A stretch of DNA of 29,599 nucleotides, taken from Azolla pinnata (Eukaryota; Streptophyta; Polypodiopsida; Salviniales; Salviniaceae). The stretch is taken from contig JBBBWG010028422.1 in the NCBI GenBank assembly GCA_037176905.1, positions 107,510-137,108 on the forward strand, read 5' to 3'. Shown piece after piece: positions 9,100-24,720 of this stretch; positions within the stretch are counted from its first letter, which is position 1, and each line of letters starts with the position of its first letter. Under the pieces are notes generated by a model that worked only from the letters and a program-made list of their open reading frames with translations, did not search any database and was not told the DNA's origin. The position numbers were made by a program, and so were the translations under genes.

Positions 9100-10300
9100 G
9101 CCCGAAGGCTATTTTGGGAAAGGCCGGGAAGTCAAGTCCAACGGCGGGGAATCTGGGGAAGGACAAGGTTGCTTTTGAGAAAGGAGAGGCAGTCCAGGCA
9201 ACTTTGGGAGAAGGAGAGGAAGTCAAGTCTATTCTGAAGAGGAGAGAAAGCCAAGGCTGTTTCGGGAATGTCAAGGGAAGGAAGGTCAAGACTGTTTTGA
9301 GAAAGTCGGGCTGTTTTAAGAAAGGAGGAGAAGTCAAGGCTATTTTGGGAAAGTCAAGGGAAGGAAGGTCAAAGGTTGTTTTGAGAAAGGAGGACTTTCC
9401 CAAAATAGCCTTGACTTTCCCTCCTTCCTCAAAACAGCCTTGACCTTCCATTGACTTTCCCAAAATAGCCTTGACTTTCCCTCCTTTCCCAAAATGACTT
9501 TGACTTCCCCTCCATTCTCAAAACAGCCTTGTCCTTCCCTTGACTTTCCCGAAATAGCATTGACTTTCCCCTCCTTTCCCAAAACGGCCTTGACTTTCCG
9601 TCACGGGAAAGAAGGTCAAGGTTGTTCTGAGAAAGGCAGGAAAGTCAAGGCCATTTTGGGGAAGGAGGGAAAGTCAAGGCCATTTTGGGGAAGTCAAGGC
9701 TATTTCGGGAAAGTCAAGGGAAGGAAGGTGAAGGCTGTTTTGAGGAAGGAGGGAAGTCAAGGCCATTTGGGAAAGGAGGAAAAAGTCAAGGCCATTTCTG
9801 GGAGAGTCAGGGGAAGGGGCAATGCCATTTTGGGAAAGCGGGAAAAAGTCAAGGCCAGTTTGGGAGAGCCAGGGGAAGGTCAAGGCCATTTTGGGAGAGC
9901 AAGAAAAAGTCAAGGAAATTTCGGGGAGGGAAAAAGTCAAGGCCATTTTGGGGAAGCGGGAAAAAGTCGAGGCCATTTTGGGAAAGGAGGAAAATGGGAA
10001 AGGAGGAAAAAGTCAAGGCCATTTTGGGAAGGAGGGAAAAGTCAAGGCCATTTTGGGAAAGGAGGGAAAAGTCGAGGCTATTTTGGGGAAGTCAAGGGAA
10101 AGTCAAGGCCATTTTGGGAAGGAAGGAAAAGTCAAGGCTATTTTGGGAAAGTCAAGGAAAGGAAGGTCAATGCTGTTTTGAGGAAGGAAATGCCATTTTG
10201 GGAAAGTCAACGCCGCCTTGGGAGGGCGGGAAAAGTCAACGCCGTTTTGGGAAATCGGGGAAAGTCAACGGAGGGAAGGAGGAGGGTATTTTAGGAAATA
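9100..10300. repeat. Strand-switching minisatellite array of AAGTCAAGG-CCATTTTGGGAAAG units
   Basis: Degenerate units of roughly 25-40 bp share the core AAGTCAAGGC(C/T)ATTTTGGGAAAGG. From about 9100 to 9390 they read on plus, from about 9393 to 9600 the reverse complement is on plus, and from about 9601 to 10300 they read on plus again. Arms 9331-9355 and 9393-9417 are perfect 25-bp inverted copies. Because the unit lacks stop codons, several frames stay open (for example 9494-10294). I do not consider them genes. The array ends about 160 bp before the BCAT start codon. Confidence 0.9.
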
Positions 10301-10371
10301 GAGAAAGGGAAGAAGGTCAAGTTTCCAAATAGGGAAATGTACAGTGTACAGTAGTTTTAGGTCGTAGGAAG

Positions 10372-10443
10372 AAGACGACGACGACGACGAAGAAGAAGAC
10401 GACGACGACGACGAAGAAGAAGAAAGAAGAAGACGAAGAAGAA
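10372..10443 (+). repeat. GAC/GAA trinucleotide repeat in the probable BCAT 5' leader
   Basis: Alternating blocks of GAC and GAA triplets end about 15 bp before the ATG at 10458. A purine-rich leader of this kind also precedes the kinase gene and, on the other strand, the HSP60 gene. Confidence 0.88.
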
Positions 10444-10457
10444 TCTCAGGATCCGTC

Positions 10458-10817
10458 ATGGCTATGGCGTCCTCCTCCTCCGCTGCTGCTTCTTCTTCTT
10501 CCCTTCTTCTCGACACCCTCTCCTTCTCCTCTCCTGACTGCAAACGGAGCTTCGCCCCATCGCGCACTCGTTTCTTGTCCTCGCAGGTTCCTCCCCTCTC
10601 CTTCCTCAAACCCCCCCTTTTCCTTGTTTGCTTCCATGTTTTGGCTCTTCGTTGCCTCGTTAAGGTTTCTTCCCGTGTCCAAGCTTTGCAGAAACGTGCT
10701 CCCTCCAAAATACGGGGGTTGGCATCCAAGGCGAAGGTTTTCACCGCCATTCGAGCAGATACTGTGCTTGTTACAGAGTAAGATCGCTCGAATCTCTCTG
10801 TGTATGCGTGTGTGTGC

Positions 10818-10858
<41 letters not shown>

Positions 10859-13800
10859 TCTTGCGAGATCCATTAGGCAATAAATTCAACTTCTTTTTCT
10901 AGAATTGATCTGGAATTGCGCACTGTCATTCAATTGTTGGATTATTGTTTGGAGGACATGCTGCAAATAAGAGTGTATATTGTGACTGTGACGTGAAGAC
11001 GTGAAACTATGCAAGGGAGCAGTTTAGGATTGAAAATAGTGGCTCGTGGTTATTTGAGAATTGTACGGATCCTATATTGCACATGATACTGTGCAGCTGT
11101 GACTCAGACACAAATTGTTCTATAGCGCATTTTTGGATTGAGAATGTGCAACATTGTTTTTATGTAGAATTGAGTAGTGGCTCCTAATTGTTAGAGTATC
11201 TCGAGGATGATATGCTGTAAATGAGACCACAAATTTGTGACTGATACAAGAATTATGTGGTAGACAACAGATTTCAAATGATAATATGCAGCATTTGTAG
11301 GTATGTAATTGATGTGAAATTGAGTATTAGCTCTAATTCTCTGAGGATTGAATGGATGATATGTTGGAAATGAGACTGCACATTCATTGACGTGAGTACT
11401 GCAAATGAATCTGCACATTGTGAATGAGATATTCCTAGTCCTTTTTTGGGCATAGTGTGTGTACATTCTAACTAGTCTCATTAAAAGGATATGACTTTAG
11501 TTCTGGTTCGGGCATTAATTTATTTGATTCAACACAAGCGGGAGCACCAATCTACTTGGCATTTGCATGATTTTATTTTAAGGCGGAGAAAAAGGAGAAA
11601 AATAGTGGGGATTTCGAATCATCTCATAACATCTACAGTTCAGGGTTTTTCATCTTGGAGCAATCATGGGCTGTGGTTAGTGACCGAATAGATGATGTTA
11701 CTGAACACATTGAGTAGATTATCATCTAAAGCATAATGTCTATGTGGAAATGCTTTAGAATCTACAAGGACAAGTTAACTCATAGAAGCCTTTCTATTAG
11801 TTCTCGTATTCTATTGTCAGTTCGCCCTTTGGATGTAGGCCTGCAGAGTTTGGCCTTTGGATGTCTAGCACAGTCTACTTTCTTTCTATGAAACTAGTAA
11901 GGTGTTGGGACAATGTAATGATACCTGTCAACGTCGCAAACTGTAAAGAATTCTTCAGATTGATGATAAAGCAAGTTTTGTATTATGAACATTCCCCATT
12001 ATACAAGGTTCTACATTGAACCAGTTATAAGGAAAGGCAAAATACCATGAGGACTAGCTGGCCCATAATCCTGGACTAAATAAAGCACTACCTCTTGAAC
12101 TTACTTGGTAGAATGTATGCTGATTAAAGGGCATTGATTGGAAGTAGGCAAGCTTTATTTCTGTCTCTGTGCATGTTTACATGTGGTTGAGTTTCATACA
12201 TAACAGGATGTGCTTCTCCAGATACAAAACTTTATCGCCCTCTATGCTGTGCGCAATGGGGGTATTAATTGCCATTTTGTTGGCTGATGGAAAACTTTGC
12301 TAGAACCATTGAACATTGATTTTTTTTACAACTTTTTTCAAAGTGTTAAAACATTCCTACATCATAGGGTTGAAACATCAGGTGTGGCTGATGTACTAAT
12401 AATTTGGGTGGTTCAGGGAAAAGAAACTTCTGCAAATTGATTGGGACAACCTAGGATTTGGTTATCACGAAACTGATTTCATGTACATTTCGCACTGTGA
12501 TGTGGATGGTGAATGGAGGAAAGGAGAATTACAGCCATTTGGTCCATTGCAACTCAGTCCATCTGCCGGTATCCTTAACTATGGTCAGGTTTGTACTAAA
12601 AAAAGAAACTTTTATCTTCGAAAATCTATTAGTGCTCCAGTTAAATAGTGAGCTAATATGTCCTTATGTCAAATTTACATTTCCAGGGAATTTTTGAAGG
12701 TTTGAAAGCTTATCGTACAATAGACGGAGAAATCTTATTGTTTCGCCCAGAGGAAAATGCGATACGAATGATAACAGGAGCAGAGCGTTTGTGCATGCCT
12801 ACACCCCCTGTTGATCTATTTGTGCAAGCAGTGAAGAAAACTGTCTTGGCCAATGAGCGTTGGGTGCGTATTTCCGCAGCACATAGAATTATATACTGCA
12901 GTAAGCATTGTGTGTGTTTATTAACCTTTCAATCATGCCTATAGTGCAAGAAGCATTGTGTGTGTGTCTTTATTCAAATAAATGACTGGAATGATTAAAC
13001 TAAAAACCAAAAACTATATCAGGAGATGGTAGATGGCATGTCTTGATAGTCATGAGCTCCAGAATAAACACATACGGAGGGAAGTGGCAGAGTCGGTAAC
13101 CCATTAGTATCTGTGCCTGTTCAGGCAGATCATATAACTCGCGATTGGATGCTGAGAACAGAAAATGCTGTTATTATGGTGAATAAAGTAACTTGCATTT
13201 AACATAATTGTTTCTTTACCTCTTCATGATTTTGGAAAGCATGGTCTTGGGGGAAAAATTGGTTTTCTTGCATATTAAGGTCTTTCTAATATGGAGATGC
13301 TAGCAGTGTGCCTGCATTGAGAGTTTTCAAGACAGGCTGATGATTTTCTTCACAGTGCTCACTGTGCTGGAAAGTCAGAAACCAACATACAAAGAGCTGG
13401 GAAAAAGTTGGTTGCTTAGCTCAATTTCACATGGCGTATTAAGCTACTTGAATTTCCTCCAATGGACAGTTTGTGGCACCTTTGAACAAACGACAAGAAT
13501 TTATTTCTTTAAGCAGTTCCACTTCATTCAGTTGGGTAGTTGAATGTCTAGAATTTTTGGGACATCGCACTTGGAACTTACACTTTGTTTTAAATGCATA
13601 TAAGAAATTCTTTATACCCCAATTTGTACTTTCTTTTGCACACAAGCTACATTACTTTTCATGGTTACTTTGCAATAAGTGTTGGATGTGCTTTTTCAGT
13701 ATATCTGTTGAACCTGTCATGCATTAAGTTTTCAATGTCACAGCTATGATACAGTTAAAGTTAAGTTTTAGATGCGTTTCTTTTGTATCTGATCACAGTT

Positions 13801-15590
13801 ATAGTTTCTAGTATGCCAGATGTGTAATTATTTGTTTCTGTGCCTGAACTCTAGCTGGTACACGAGAACAGGAGTATTAACATGTTGTAACAGTAGTAAT
13901 TCCTTGGTTATTTCCTTGCAGATTCCTCCGCCTGGGAAAGGATCTCTTTATATTCGTCCTTTGCTGATGGGCTCTGGTTCAATACTCGGGTTGGCACCTG
14001 CTCCTGAATACACATTCCTGGTCTATGTTGCACCTGTTGGCAATTACTTCAAGGTAACACAAACGCTGTTGTTTGTTACAAGATATAATCTGAGTGGCAA
14101 GCAGAAGGAAATTTTCTTCAATTTACTAGTTGCACTTGAGTGTATGTTTCTTTTAAATACTGAGGATGTAGTGCCCGAATCCCGTAGTTATACTGAATAT
14201 TCAGTTGAGCAACTTTATGTTGTTGCCTATGTATTTATCTAATTTTAATGTTTTTCTACTGCATCGAAAACAAATTACATTCTGGAAATCTTAAGGAGGA
14301 AATATAAAGAGAAGAAAGATATAGCAATATATTTATTCTTCAACTTTGGCCAGATTAGATTACATCTTGAGATAGAACTTAAATGTGGGAAGTTATGTTT
14401 CAGGAAGGTCTTTCGCCTATTCATTTGAAGGTTGAGGAGACTTATCACCGAGCTGCGCCTGGAGGGACAGGAAGTGTGAAAACTGTTGGAAATTATGCTC
14501 CGGTAAGCATAATAAATCCGAGATTCATCAATGGTTGTTATCATGTCAGGTTTGTAAATTACTTACACATGTTGCTTTTGGGAGAATTGCGGCAGGTTTT
14601 GAAAACACAACGTTCTGCTAAGGCAGAAGGTTTCTCTGATGTCTTGTATCTGGATGCAGTTGAAAACAAATACGTGGAAGAAGTCTCTTCTTGCAATATC
14701 TTTGTTGTTGAGGTGTGGTTTTTTCTATTGACGTGATTTTCAGCTAATTATTTACTTGTTTTTTTTATCGCATACTGTAGCTACGATTGTAAAATGATTA
14801 ACCTTTTGTTCTTAGTATCACATCTACCTCTAAAATGCTTCATTTCATTATCTTTTCCATTGAATCAACTTTTTCATTGATTTCCATGGAGATAAACACG
14901 ATTGTTATGCACTGATGGTGGCATTTCTTTTCCATGATTCATTATCTTTTTATCAAGTGTTTCTTCAAATTAAAATTTCCTAGATGTGCACTCTATATCT
15001 ACAGGGAAATTAAAAGATATATTTCCTGCTTACTTTTGCATACAGGGAAATAAGCTAGCTACTCCAATCCTGAAGGGCACGATCCTTCCTGGCATTACGC
15101 GAAAAAGTATTATTGAACTTGCAAGAAGCAGAGGTTACGAGGTGTGTAGCAAAAGCTTATTTACAAAACAATTAAATCAACCTTATTATGTGTTTCCCAA
15201 AGATAAATCAAATCTCGTAAGTATATCTTCATTTTCTATCATATGCTTCAGGTTGAAGAAAGGTTAATCGATGTGAATGAGCTTCGGGATGCAACTGAGG
15301 TTTTCTGCACTGGAACAGCAGTGGTTGTGTCTCCTGTTGGTAGCATTTCACTGCAAGGAGAAAGGTCTTTATACGTTCTTAGAAAAATATATATAACACC
15401 CTTAAAGACACCAGAGACATCCCTGTACTAATTTGCAATAACTAGAGGTGTCTTTTGTATGTGCTTTTCCTGCAGAATACAATATGCAAATGGAGGATTG
15501 GGAAAGGTCGCACAAGAACTGTACGAGGCTTTGACAAGCATCCAAATGGGTAAATCAACTGATTTCAAAGGCTGGACAGTAAAGATCTAA
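10458..15590 (+). CDS. BCAT: Branched-chain amino acid aminotransferase, probably plastidial
   Basis: PLP enzyme (class IV fold) that interconverts Leu, Ile and Val with their 2-oxo acids, using 2-oxoglutarate/glutamate. Exons: 10458-10586, 10692-10777, 12417-12588, 12687-12863, 13922-14053, 14404-14502, 14596-14712, 15046-15141, 15252-15364, 15476-15590; all have GT/AG ends and matching phases, giving 411 aa, the usual plant size. The N-terminus is Ser/Ala-rich with few acidic residues, like a plastid transit peptide; mitochondrial targeting cannot be excluded. Landmarks: IDWDNLGFG (about 80-88), [64 protein letters not shown] with the PLP Lys258, [34 protein letters not shown] and [14 protein letters not shown]. 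The first 105-nt intron has no in-frame stop and could be retained, giving 446 aa. The largest intron, 10778-12416, holds a GA microsatellite. The gene converges with HSP60. Confidence 0.95.
10587..10691 (+). other. Optional 105-nt intron within the BCAT transit peptide region
   Basis: It is bounded by CAG|GTTCCT and TTTGCAG|AAA and is 105 nt long, a multiple of three, with no stop in the frame of the gene. Retention would insert 35 residues including the hydrophobic run [16 protein letters not shown]. The spliced form gives the size typical of plant BCATs, so I favour splicing. Confidence 0.55.
10820..10856 (+). repeat. GA dinucleotide microsatellite in BCAT intron 2
   Basis: About 18 uninterrupted GA units start some 40 bp after the splice donor at 10778. 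GAGA tracts near plant gene starts can be bound by BBR/BPC proteins, but no such role can be shown here. Confidence 0.92.
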
Positions 15591-16338
15591 GAACTCTTTT
15601 CCCTTTATGAGTAAATGCTTGTAGAGATCGTGGTCTGGCCACGATACTGGACGTTTTGGATCATGTGATCCCCCCTGGTTCGACAGAATATGCGAAACCA
15701 TTGAGTGAAGGATAGTAATAACGTATTACCATAATTTGAATCATTCCAGTTTTTCTAAATCACATATAATTTGATCAATTCAAAATGAAGTAAGAGCAGC
15801 AACCCATGCATAAATTGTTAAGATGGTACTAGCGTGACCTTTGCATGCACGAATCATTCATCAAAATGCACAAGTTTTTGTAACAAGATCAAGGATGAAC
15901 ATGCATAAGTTTTTGTCTCTACTTAGAAAGATTTGAATCTTTTGATTCCTGAAGGATGAACATGTATAAGTTTTTGTAACTACTCAGAGAGACTAAAACT
16001 TTAATTCCTGAACCACCAGAACTTTTATTAAAGCGCGAATGATATGCCACCAACATTATGATGAAAGAATGCGCCCACATCTGACAACAATCATTACAAT
16101 AATCTTTTATATGGAGTAAAAATTACCTTTGCATCAGACCTGCCGTTTCCATTATATGAAGGTCGCCCTTTCTTGAGTACTGTTAAAGACCAGAGCGGGA
16201 TTTGAAAGATATGGTTTAAAAAAAGGTGATACAATACAAGTATCTACTCTCGCTTGTTGGTTCATATACTTTAGATATATATGTGAAGTCTATTAATGCT
16301 ACAACCTCTGACCAAAATTGGGGGAAAATTTATAGATT
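15591..16338. other. Shared 3' intergenic region between BCAT and HSP60
   Basis: The two genes run toward each other and leave 748 bp for both 3' ends. TTTATT on plus at 16024-16029 (AATAAA on minus) is a candidate HSP60 polyadenylation signal. Around 15890-16015 a degenerate 61-bp repeat (AAGGATGAACATG(C/T)ATAAG at 15892 and 15952) is seen. There is no further gene. Confidence 0.6.
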
Positions 16339-21959
<5,621 letters not shown>

Positions 21960-22010
21960 GGCAGGAGATCGCGAACGCAGGAGCAGGAGATCGAAGAGCA
22001 GAGAGCAGAC

Positions 22011-22048
22011 GAAGAAGAAGAAGAAGAAGAAGAAGAAGGTTAGGGTTT
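22011..22048 (-). promoter_or_regulatory. CTT repeat and telo box in the HSP60 5' region
   Basis: Nine GAA units on plus (22011-22038) read as a CTT pyrimidine tract on minus, beginning about 50 nt before the HSP60 ATG. TAGGGTTT at 22041-22048 is AAACCCTA on minus, a telo box. CT tracts and telo boxes near start sites are both known promoter or leader features in plants. No convincing TATA box was found upstream. Confidence 0.55.
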
Positions 22049-22098
22049 TAGCTGTGGTTTAGTATGGTATTCCGTACGGTATTCCGTCGCGTACGGCT

Positions 22099-22207
22099 TC
22101 CGTATGTGCTCCGTATGTTCTTCGTATGTGCTCCGTATGTGATCCGTATGTGATCCGTATGTGATCCGTATGTGATCCGTATGTGCTCCGTATGTGCTCC
22201 GTACCGT
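22099..22207 (+). repeat. 11-bp minisatellite TCCGTATGTG(A/C), nine full units
   Basis: Units start exactly every 11 bp at 22099, 22110, 22121 and so on to 22187, with a partial unit at 22198. They differ only at a few positions, mostly the last base (A or C). The array lies about 140-240 bp upstream of the HSP60 start codon. Confidence 0.93.
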
Positions 22208-22227
22208 ATGCCGTTGTTCTGCGTGCG

Positions 22228-22267
22228 TTGGTATTCCGTATTGTATTGCGAATGCGTGCATGTATGC

Positions 22268-22305
<38 letters not shown>

Positions 22306-22468
22306 TCCGTATTTTCTCGCCCTCCTATGCGTACAAATACGGGCGTATTGGTATTCCATATGTATTGCAAATGCATACATGTGTGTGCGCCTCTCTCGCT
22401 CTCTCTCGAGTACAAAGTACGTGTACCTCGTATTTTCCCGCCCTCGTACGCGTACCCCGTATTTCCCC
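22228..22468 (+). repeat. About 120-bp tandem duplication containing a TG microsatellite
   Basis: TTGGTATTCC is at 22228 and 22348, and CGTATTTTC(T/C)CGCCCTC is at 22308 and 22429, so a unit of about 120 bp is repeated. A third copy of the CGTATTTCCCCGCCCTCGTACG part is at 22458. Copy 1 carries an uninterrupted TG tract at 22271-22302, which is much shorter in copy 2. Open frames on both strands here (His-Thr or Cys-Val runs) are produced by the repeat. Confidence 0.88.
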
Positions 22469-22817
22469 GCCCTCGTACGTGCACAGGCATGGGTGTCTGT
22501 AGCGATGCACCGTACGATGCCGAACATACGTATTGCACGTGTGATCAAGACAGCCTCTGTAAGTTCTGTTAAGTTCGAGTAAAAATAAAATAAAATAAAA
22601 TCCGATGGGTTTCTTGGCCAAGCGATGCGACCGACCAACAGACAAGAAAGCGCCGAGAAAGACTCGAGAGAATTCTCTGTTCAAGAAAATCTTGCTTACT
22701 TAGACCGGGGATTCAGTACAAACACGCACACGCGCACACAAAACACAAAACGCTGCTGCTGTTGTCTGGCGGATATGTACATTCTGGAAAGGCCAGAATC
22801 GACATCGCGGCGGCGGC

Positions 22818-22857
22818 GATGATGATGATGATGATGTTGTTGTTGTTGTTGTTGTTG
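22818..22857 (+). repeat. GAT/GTT trinucleotide repeat
   Basis: A run of GATGAT triplets is followed by TTGTTG triplets, just downstream of the stop codon of the minus-strand gene that ends at 22891. It is probably in that gene's 3' untranslated region. Confidence 0.85.
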
Positions 22858-22890
22858 AAGCCAGATCGAGAGGAGGCTTTTTTTTTTTGT

Positions 22891-23655
22891 TTACTGGGCG
22901 TGATCGGGGAAGAGGGCTAAGGAGCGTCCGAGGAGGTCAGCCATGTCATGCTTGGTGAAGGTGCCTGGAGGAGCAATTGCGGAAGCAGCAGCTGCGGAAA
23001 CTGAAGAAGCAGCAGAAGCAGCAGCAGAAGCAGGGAGGAGGTAAGCTGCGGAGACGAGGTCGAGCAGAGCAGAAGCGGGGAGAGGCGCGATCTGGGATCT
23101 TCTGGAGGAGAAGGAAGCGGCGTGAGGGTAGAGCAGGGGCCCCGCGATCAGGCTCTGGTTGGCCATGCCGAGGCCCTGCGCCGATCCGATCCCTCGGCTC
23201 ACGACCGAATCCATGAACCTCACATACTTGTCCCTGAGCAAGCTCGCGAGCTTGCATGGCGACGACACCGCTAATCTCACCTTCTTCCTCAGCTTCAGTG
23301 CCCATGAGGAGGAAACGAGAACTGGCCCACGGGGCTTCTCGCCCAGCGTCAGGATTCTGACCCTGCGGCGGCCGCAGCGAGGCGCCTGCTGTTGCTGCCT
23401 GCCCATTGCGGCGAAAAGCCTGTTGCTGCTTCTGCTGCTTCTGCTGCTTCTACTGTTGCTGCTGCTTCTGCTTGTGCTTCTGCTTCTGCTTCTGTTTCTG
23501 CTTCTGCTTCTGCTGCTTCTGCTGGTGGCCCTTGCCGCGAGCAGCAGACTCGCGAGATGCTTGCCTATCCCAATGCGGCGGCGGCTTGTGCCGGGCATCA
23601 AGCGCTCGCCGCCGTTGCTATCGTCGTCTGAGCTGGAGGCTTGTCGAGTGCCCAT
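22891..23655 (-). CDS. Arg/Ser-rich single-exon protein of unknown function
   Basis: The product is 254 aa. The start MGTRQASSS has a good context (CCATGGG); a longer frame upstream has no ATG. Residues 1-44 are basic and acidic mixed, 45-79 form an RS/SR-rich tract encoded by a slippery GCTTCTGCT-type repeat, 96-152 form a basic block (RRRVRILTLGEKPRG, then SWALKLRKKVRL and SPCKLASLLRDKYVRFMDSV), 195-228 are Ala/Ser-rich and the last 25 residues (HDMADLLGRSLALFPD) look like a short amphipathic end. There is no membrane segment or signal peptide; the basic content suggests a nuclear location. The SP.KL...RD.YV..M block reminds me of small uncharacterised plant proteins with the same spacing, but this is memory only. 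The RS tract alone does not make it an SR splicing factor, as there is no RRM. Confidence 0.62.
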   Translation of the reverse strand: MGTRQASSSDDDSNGGERLMPGTSRRRIGIGKHLASLLLAARATSRSSRSRSRNRSRSRSTSRSSSNSRSSRSSRSSNRLFAAMGRQQQQAPRCGRRRVRILTLGEKPRGPVLVSSSWALKLRKKVRLAVSSPCKLASLLRDKYVRFMDSVVSRGIGSAQGLGMANQSLIAGPLLYPHAASFSSRRSQIAPLPASALLDLVSAAYLLPASAAASAASSVSAAAASAIAPPGTFTKHDMADLLGRSLALFPDHAQ

Positions 23656-23712
23656 GGAAAATAAAAAATATAAAAAAACCCTGAACAAAAACAAATGCCT
23701 TCAAGCTGTTTT

Positions 23713-23730
23713 CTAGCGGCAGTGTGGCAT
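23713..23730 (-). promoter_or_regulatory. Five-codon upstream ORF
   Basis: On minus, ATG CCA CAC TGC CGC TAG encodes MPHCR and ends about 57 nt before the main ATG at 23655. It lies between the TATA box at 23919-23925 and the coding start, so it should be in the leader and could reduce translation of the main frame. Confidence 0.5.
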
Positions 23731-23802
23731 AGAATGTGGGAAAGGAATGGTTTGCCAACTGGAGCGAGCTCTTCGCACGATTGTGCTTAGCTAGCTAGCT
23801 CT

Positions 23803-23860
23803 GGAAGAAGAAGCTGAAGAAGAAGCTGAAGAAGAAGCTGAAGAAGAAGAAGAAGAAGGA
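23803..23860 (-). repeat. GAAGAAGAAGCT repeat in the 5' leader (CTT-rich on minus)
   Basis: Twelve-base units GAAGAAGAAGCT on plus are followed by GAA triplets. On the coding (minus) strand this is a pyrimidine-rich tract in the leader of the Arg/Ser-rich gene, similar in style to the leader of HSP60. Confidence 0.85.
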
Positions 23861-23918
23861 GAAATGGATCGATTGAATTGGTCCTGGTCTCAATCAGACT
23901 GCTCCTCGGAGCAGAGGG

Positions 23919-23925
23919 TTTTATA
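23919..23925 (-). promoter_or_regulatory. TATA box of the Arg/Ser-rich protein gene
   Basis: TATAAAA on minus. A start site about 30 bp downstream, near 23890, would give a leader of about 235 nt to the ATG at 23655. Its position and orientation support a real minus-strand transcription unit. Confidence 0.6.
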
Positions 23926-23930
23926 AGCCT

Positions 23931-24720
23931 CGCTCCCTCGGGGGAAGATGATGATGCTTTCACACATACCCATGTGTGCAACGCGGGGGGGGGGGGGAAT
24001 CTTATCTTTAACGAGATACGATGATGGGCAAGCTGGGCCCCCCGGGAAGAAGCTCATCATAGAACATGTGTACACACTACTGCTACTGCTACTACTCCCC
24101 CTCGATCGAATCGATCGGATCGACGAAGAAGGAGTGAGTGAGTGAGTGAGGGAGGAAAAAAAGCGACCTTTCAACAATTCTAACCTTCTGCTCTACCGTA
24201 ATGGAAAGGTTTGTGTTCCGGATCTCCGAGAGGTTAAAAAATAAAAAGAAAAGGAAATTATCTACGAATGCCATGATGCAAACCCCAGTTTGTCTGACCC
24301 GACCAACAGACCGATGTCGTGGCTCGATTGCAAACTGCATAAATTAAAAACTACATATCTATATATATACAGACAGACAGATAGATATTAACAACAAGCC
24401 TAAACAAGATCAATGACATCTGGTCATGCGGCATATATAACTAACTCTTAACCAACCGACTAACTAATAACCGATTCCTTTGCGCGAGAATCGCATCGTC
24501 TTTGGGAGCAGGCCCCCCGCGCTCACGCATGACGCCAATGCATCGCGGCACGATGGAATCGGAGCGGAAGCCCAACAGTCTCCGATTTTTTGCCGTCAAA
24601 ATACTAATAACAACAACAATGACAAGCTCGAGAATGGGCCGCAAGTGCGTGGCCTCTGTGGAGCTCTCCAACGTGTCGGGGGCTCCGAGGGGATAAATAT
24701 CGGGCGCAATTAAATTAACA
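23931..24720. other. Upstream DNA with simple repeats, no gene recognised
   Basis: It contains a run of 13 G at 23985-23997, a GAGT repeat at about 24132-24150, CTTCTACT-like triplets and an AT/CAGA repeat at about 24357-24387. Short frames on both strands (for example 24480-24713 and 24441-24671) have no recognisable domain. This is probably the distal promoter of the minus-strand gene and intergenic DNA. Confidence 0.5.

Noticed and set aside
9494..10294. 266-codon open frame in the minisatellite
   Set aside because: It is open because the repeat unit has no stop codons. Other frames and the opposite strand are open too, and there is no domain or start context.
22099..22207. CRISPR-like regularly spaced repeat
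   Set aside because: The units are only 11 bp and directly adjacent without spacers, and the context is plant nuclear DNA. It is a minisatellite.
22048..22638. Thr/His-rich and Cys/Val-rich open frames on both strands
   Set aside because: They arise from the TG tract and the 11-bp minisatellite; there is no coding signature.
22668..22690. Heat shock element for HSP60
   Set aside because: Only one clean TTCnnGAA pair (22680-22687) is present, about 720 bp upstream of the HSP60 start. Neighbouring GAA/TTC triplets are out of 5-bp register, so three contiguous units are not met.
23418..23522. Plus-strand Leu/Cys/Ala repeat frames over the Arg/Ser-rich gene
   Set aside because: They are shadow frames of the CTG/TTC repeat that encodes the RS tract on minus.
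23656..23694. 13-residue N-terminal extension (FLFRVFLYFLFS) of the Arg/Ser-rich protein
   Set aside because: That frame has no ATG; it would begin at TTG. The ATG at 23655 has a good context.
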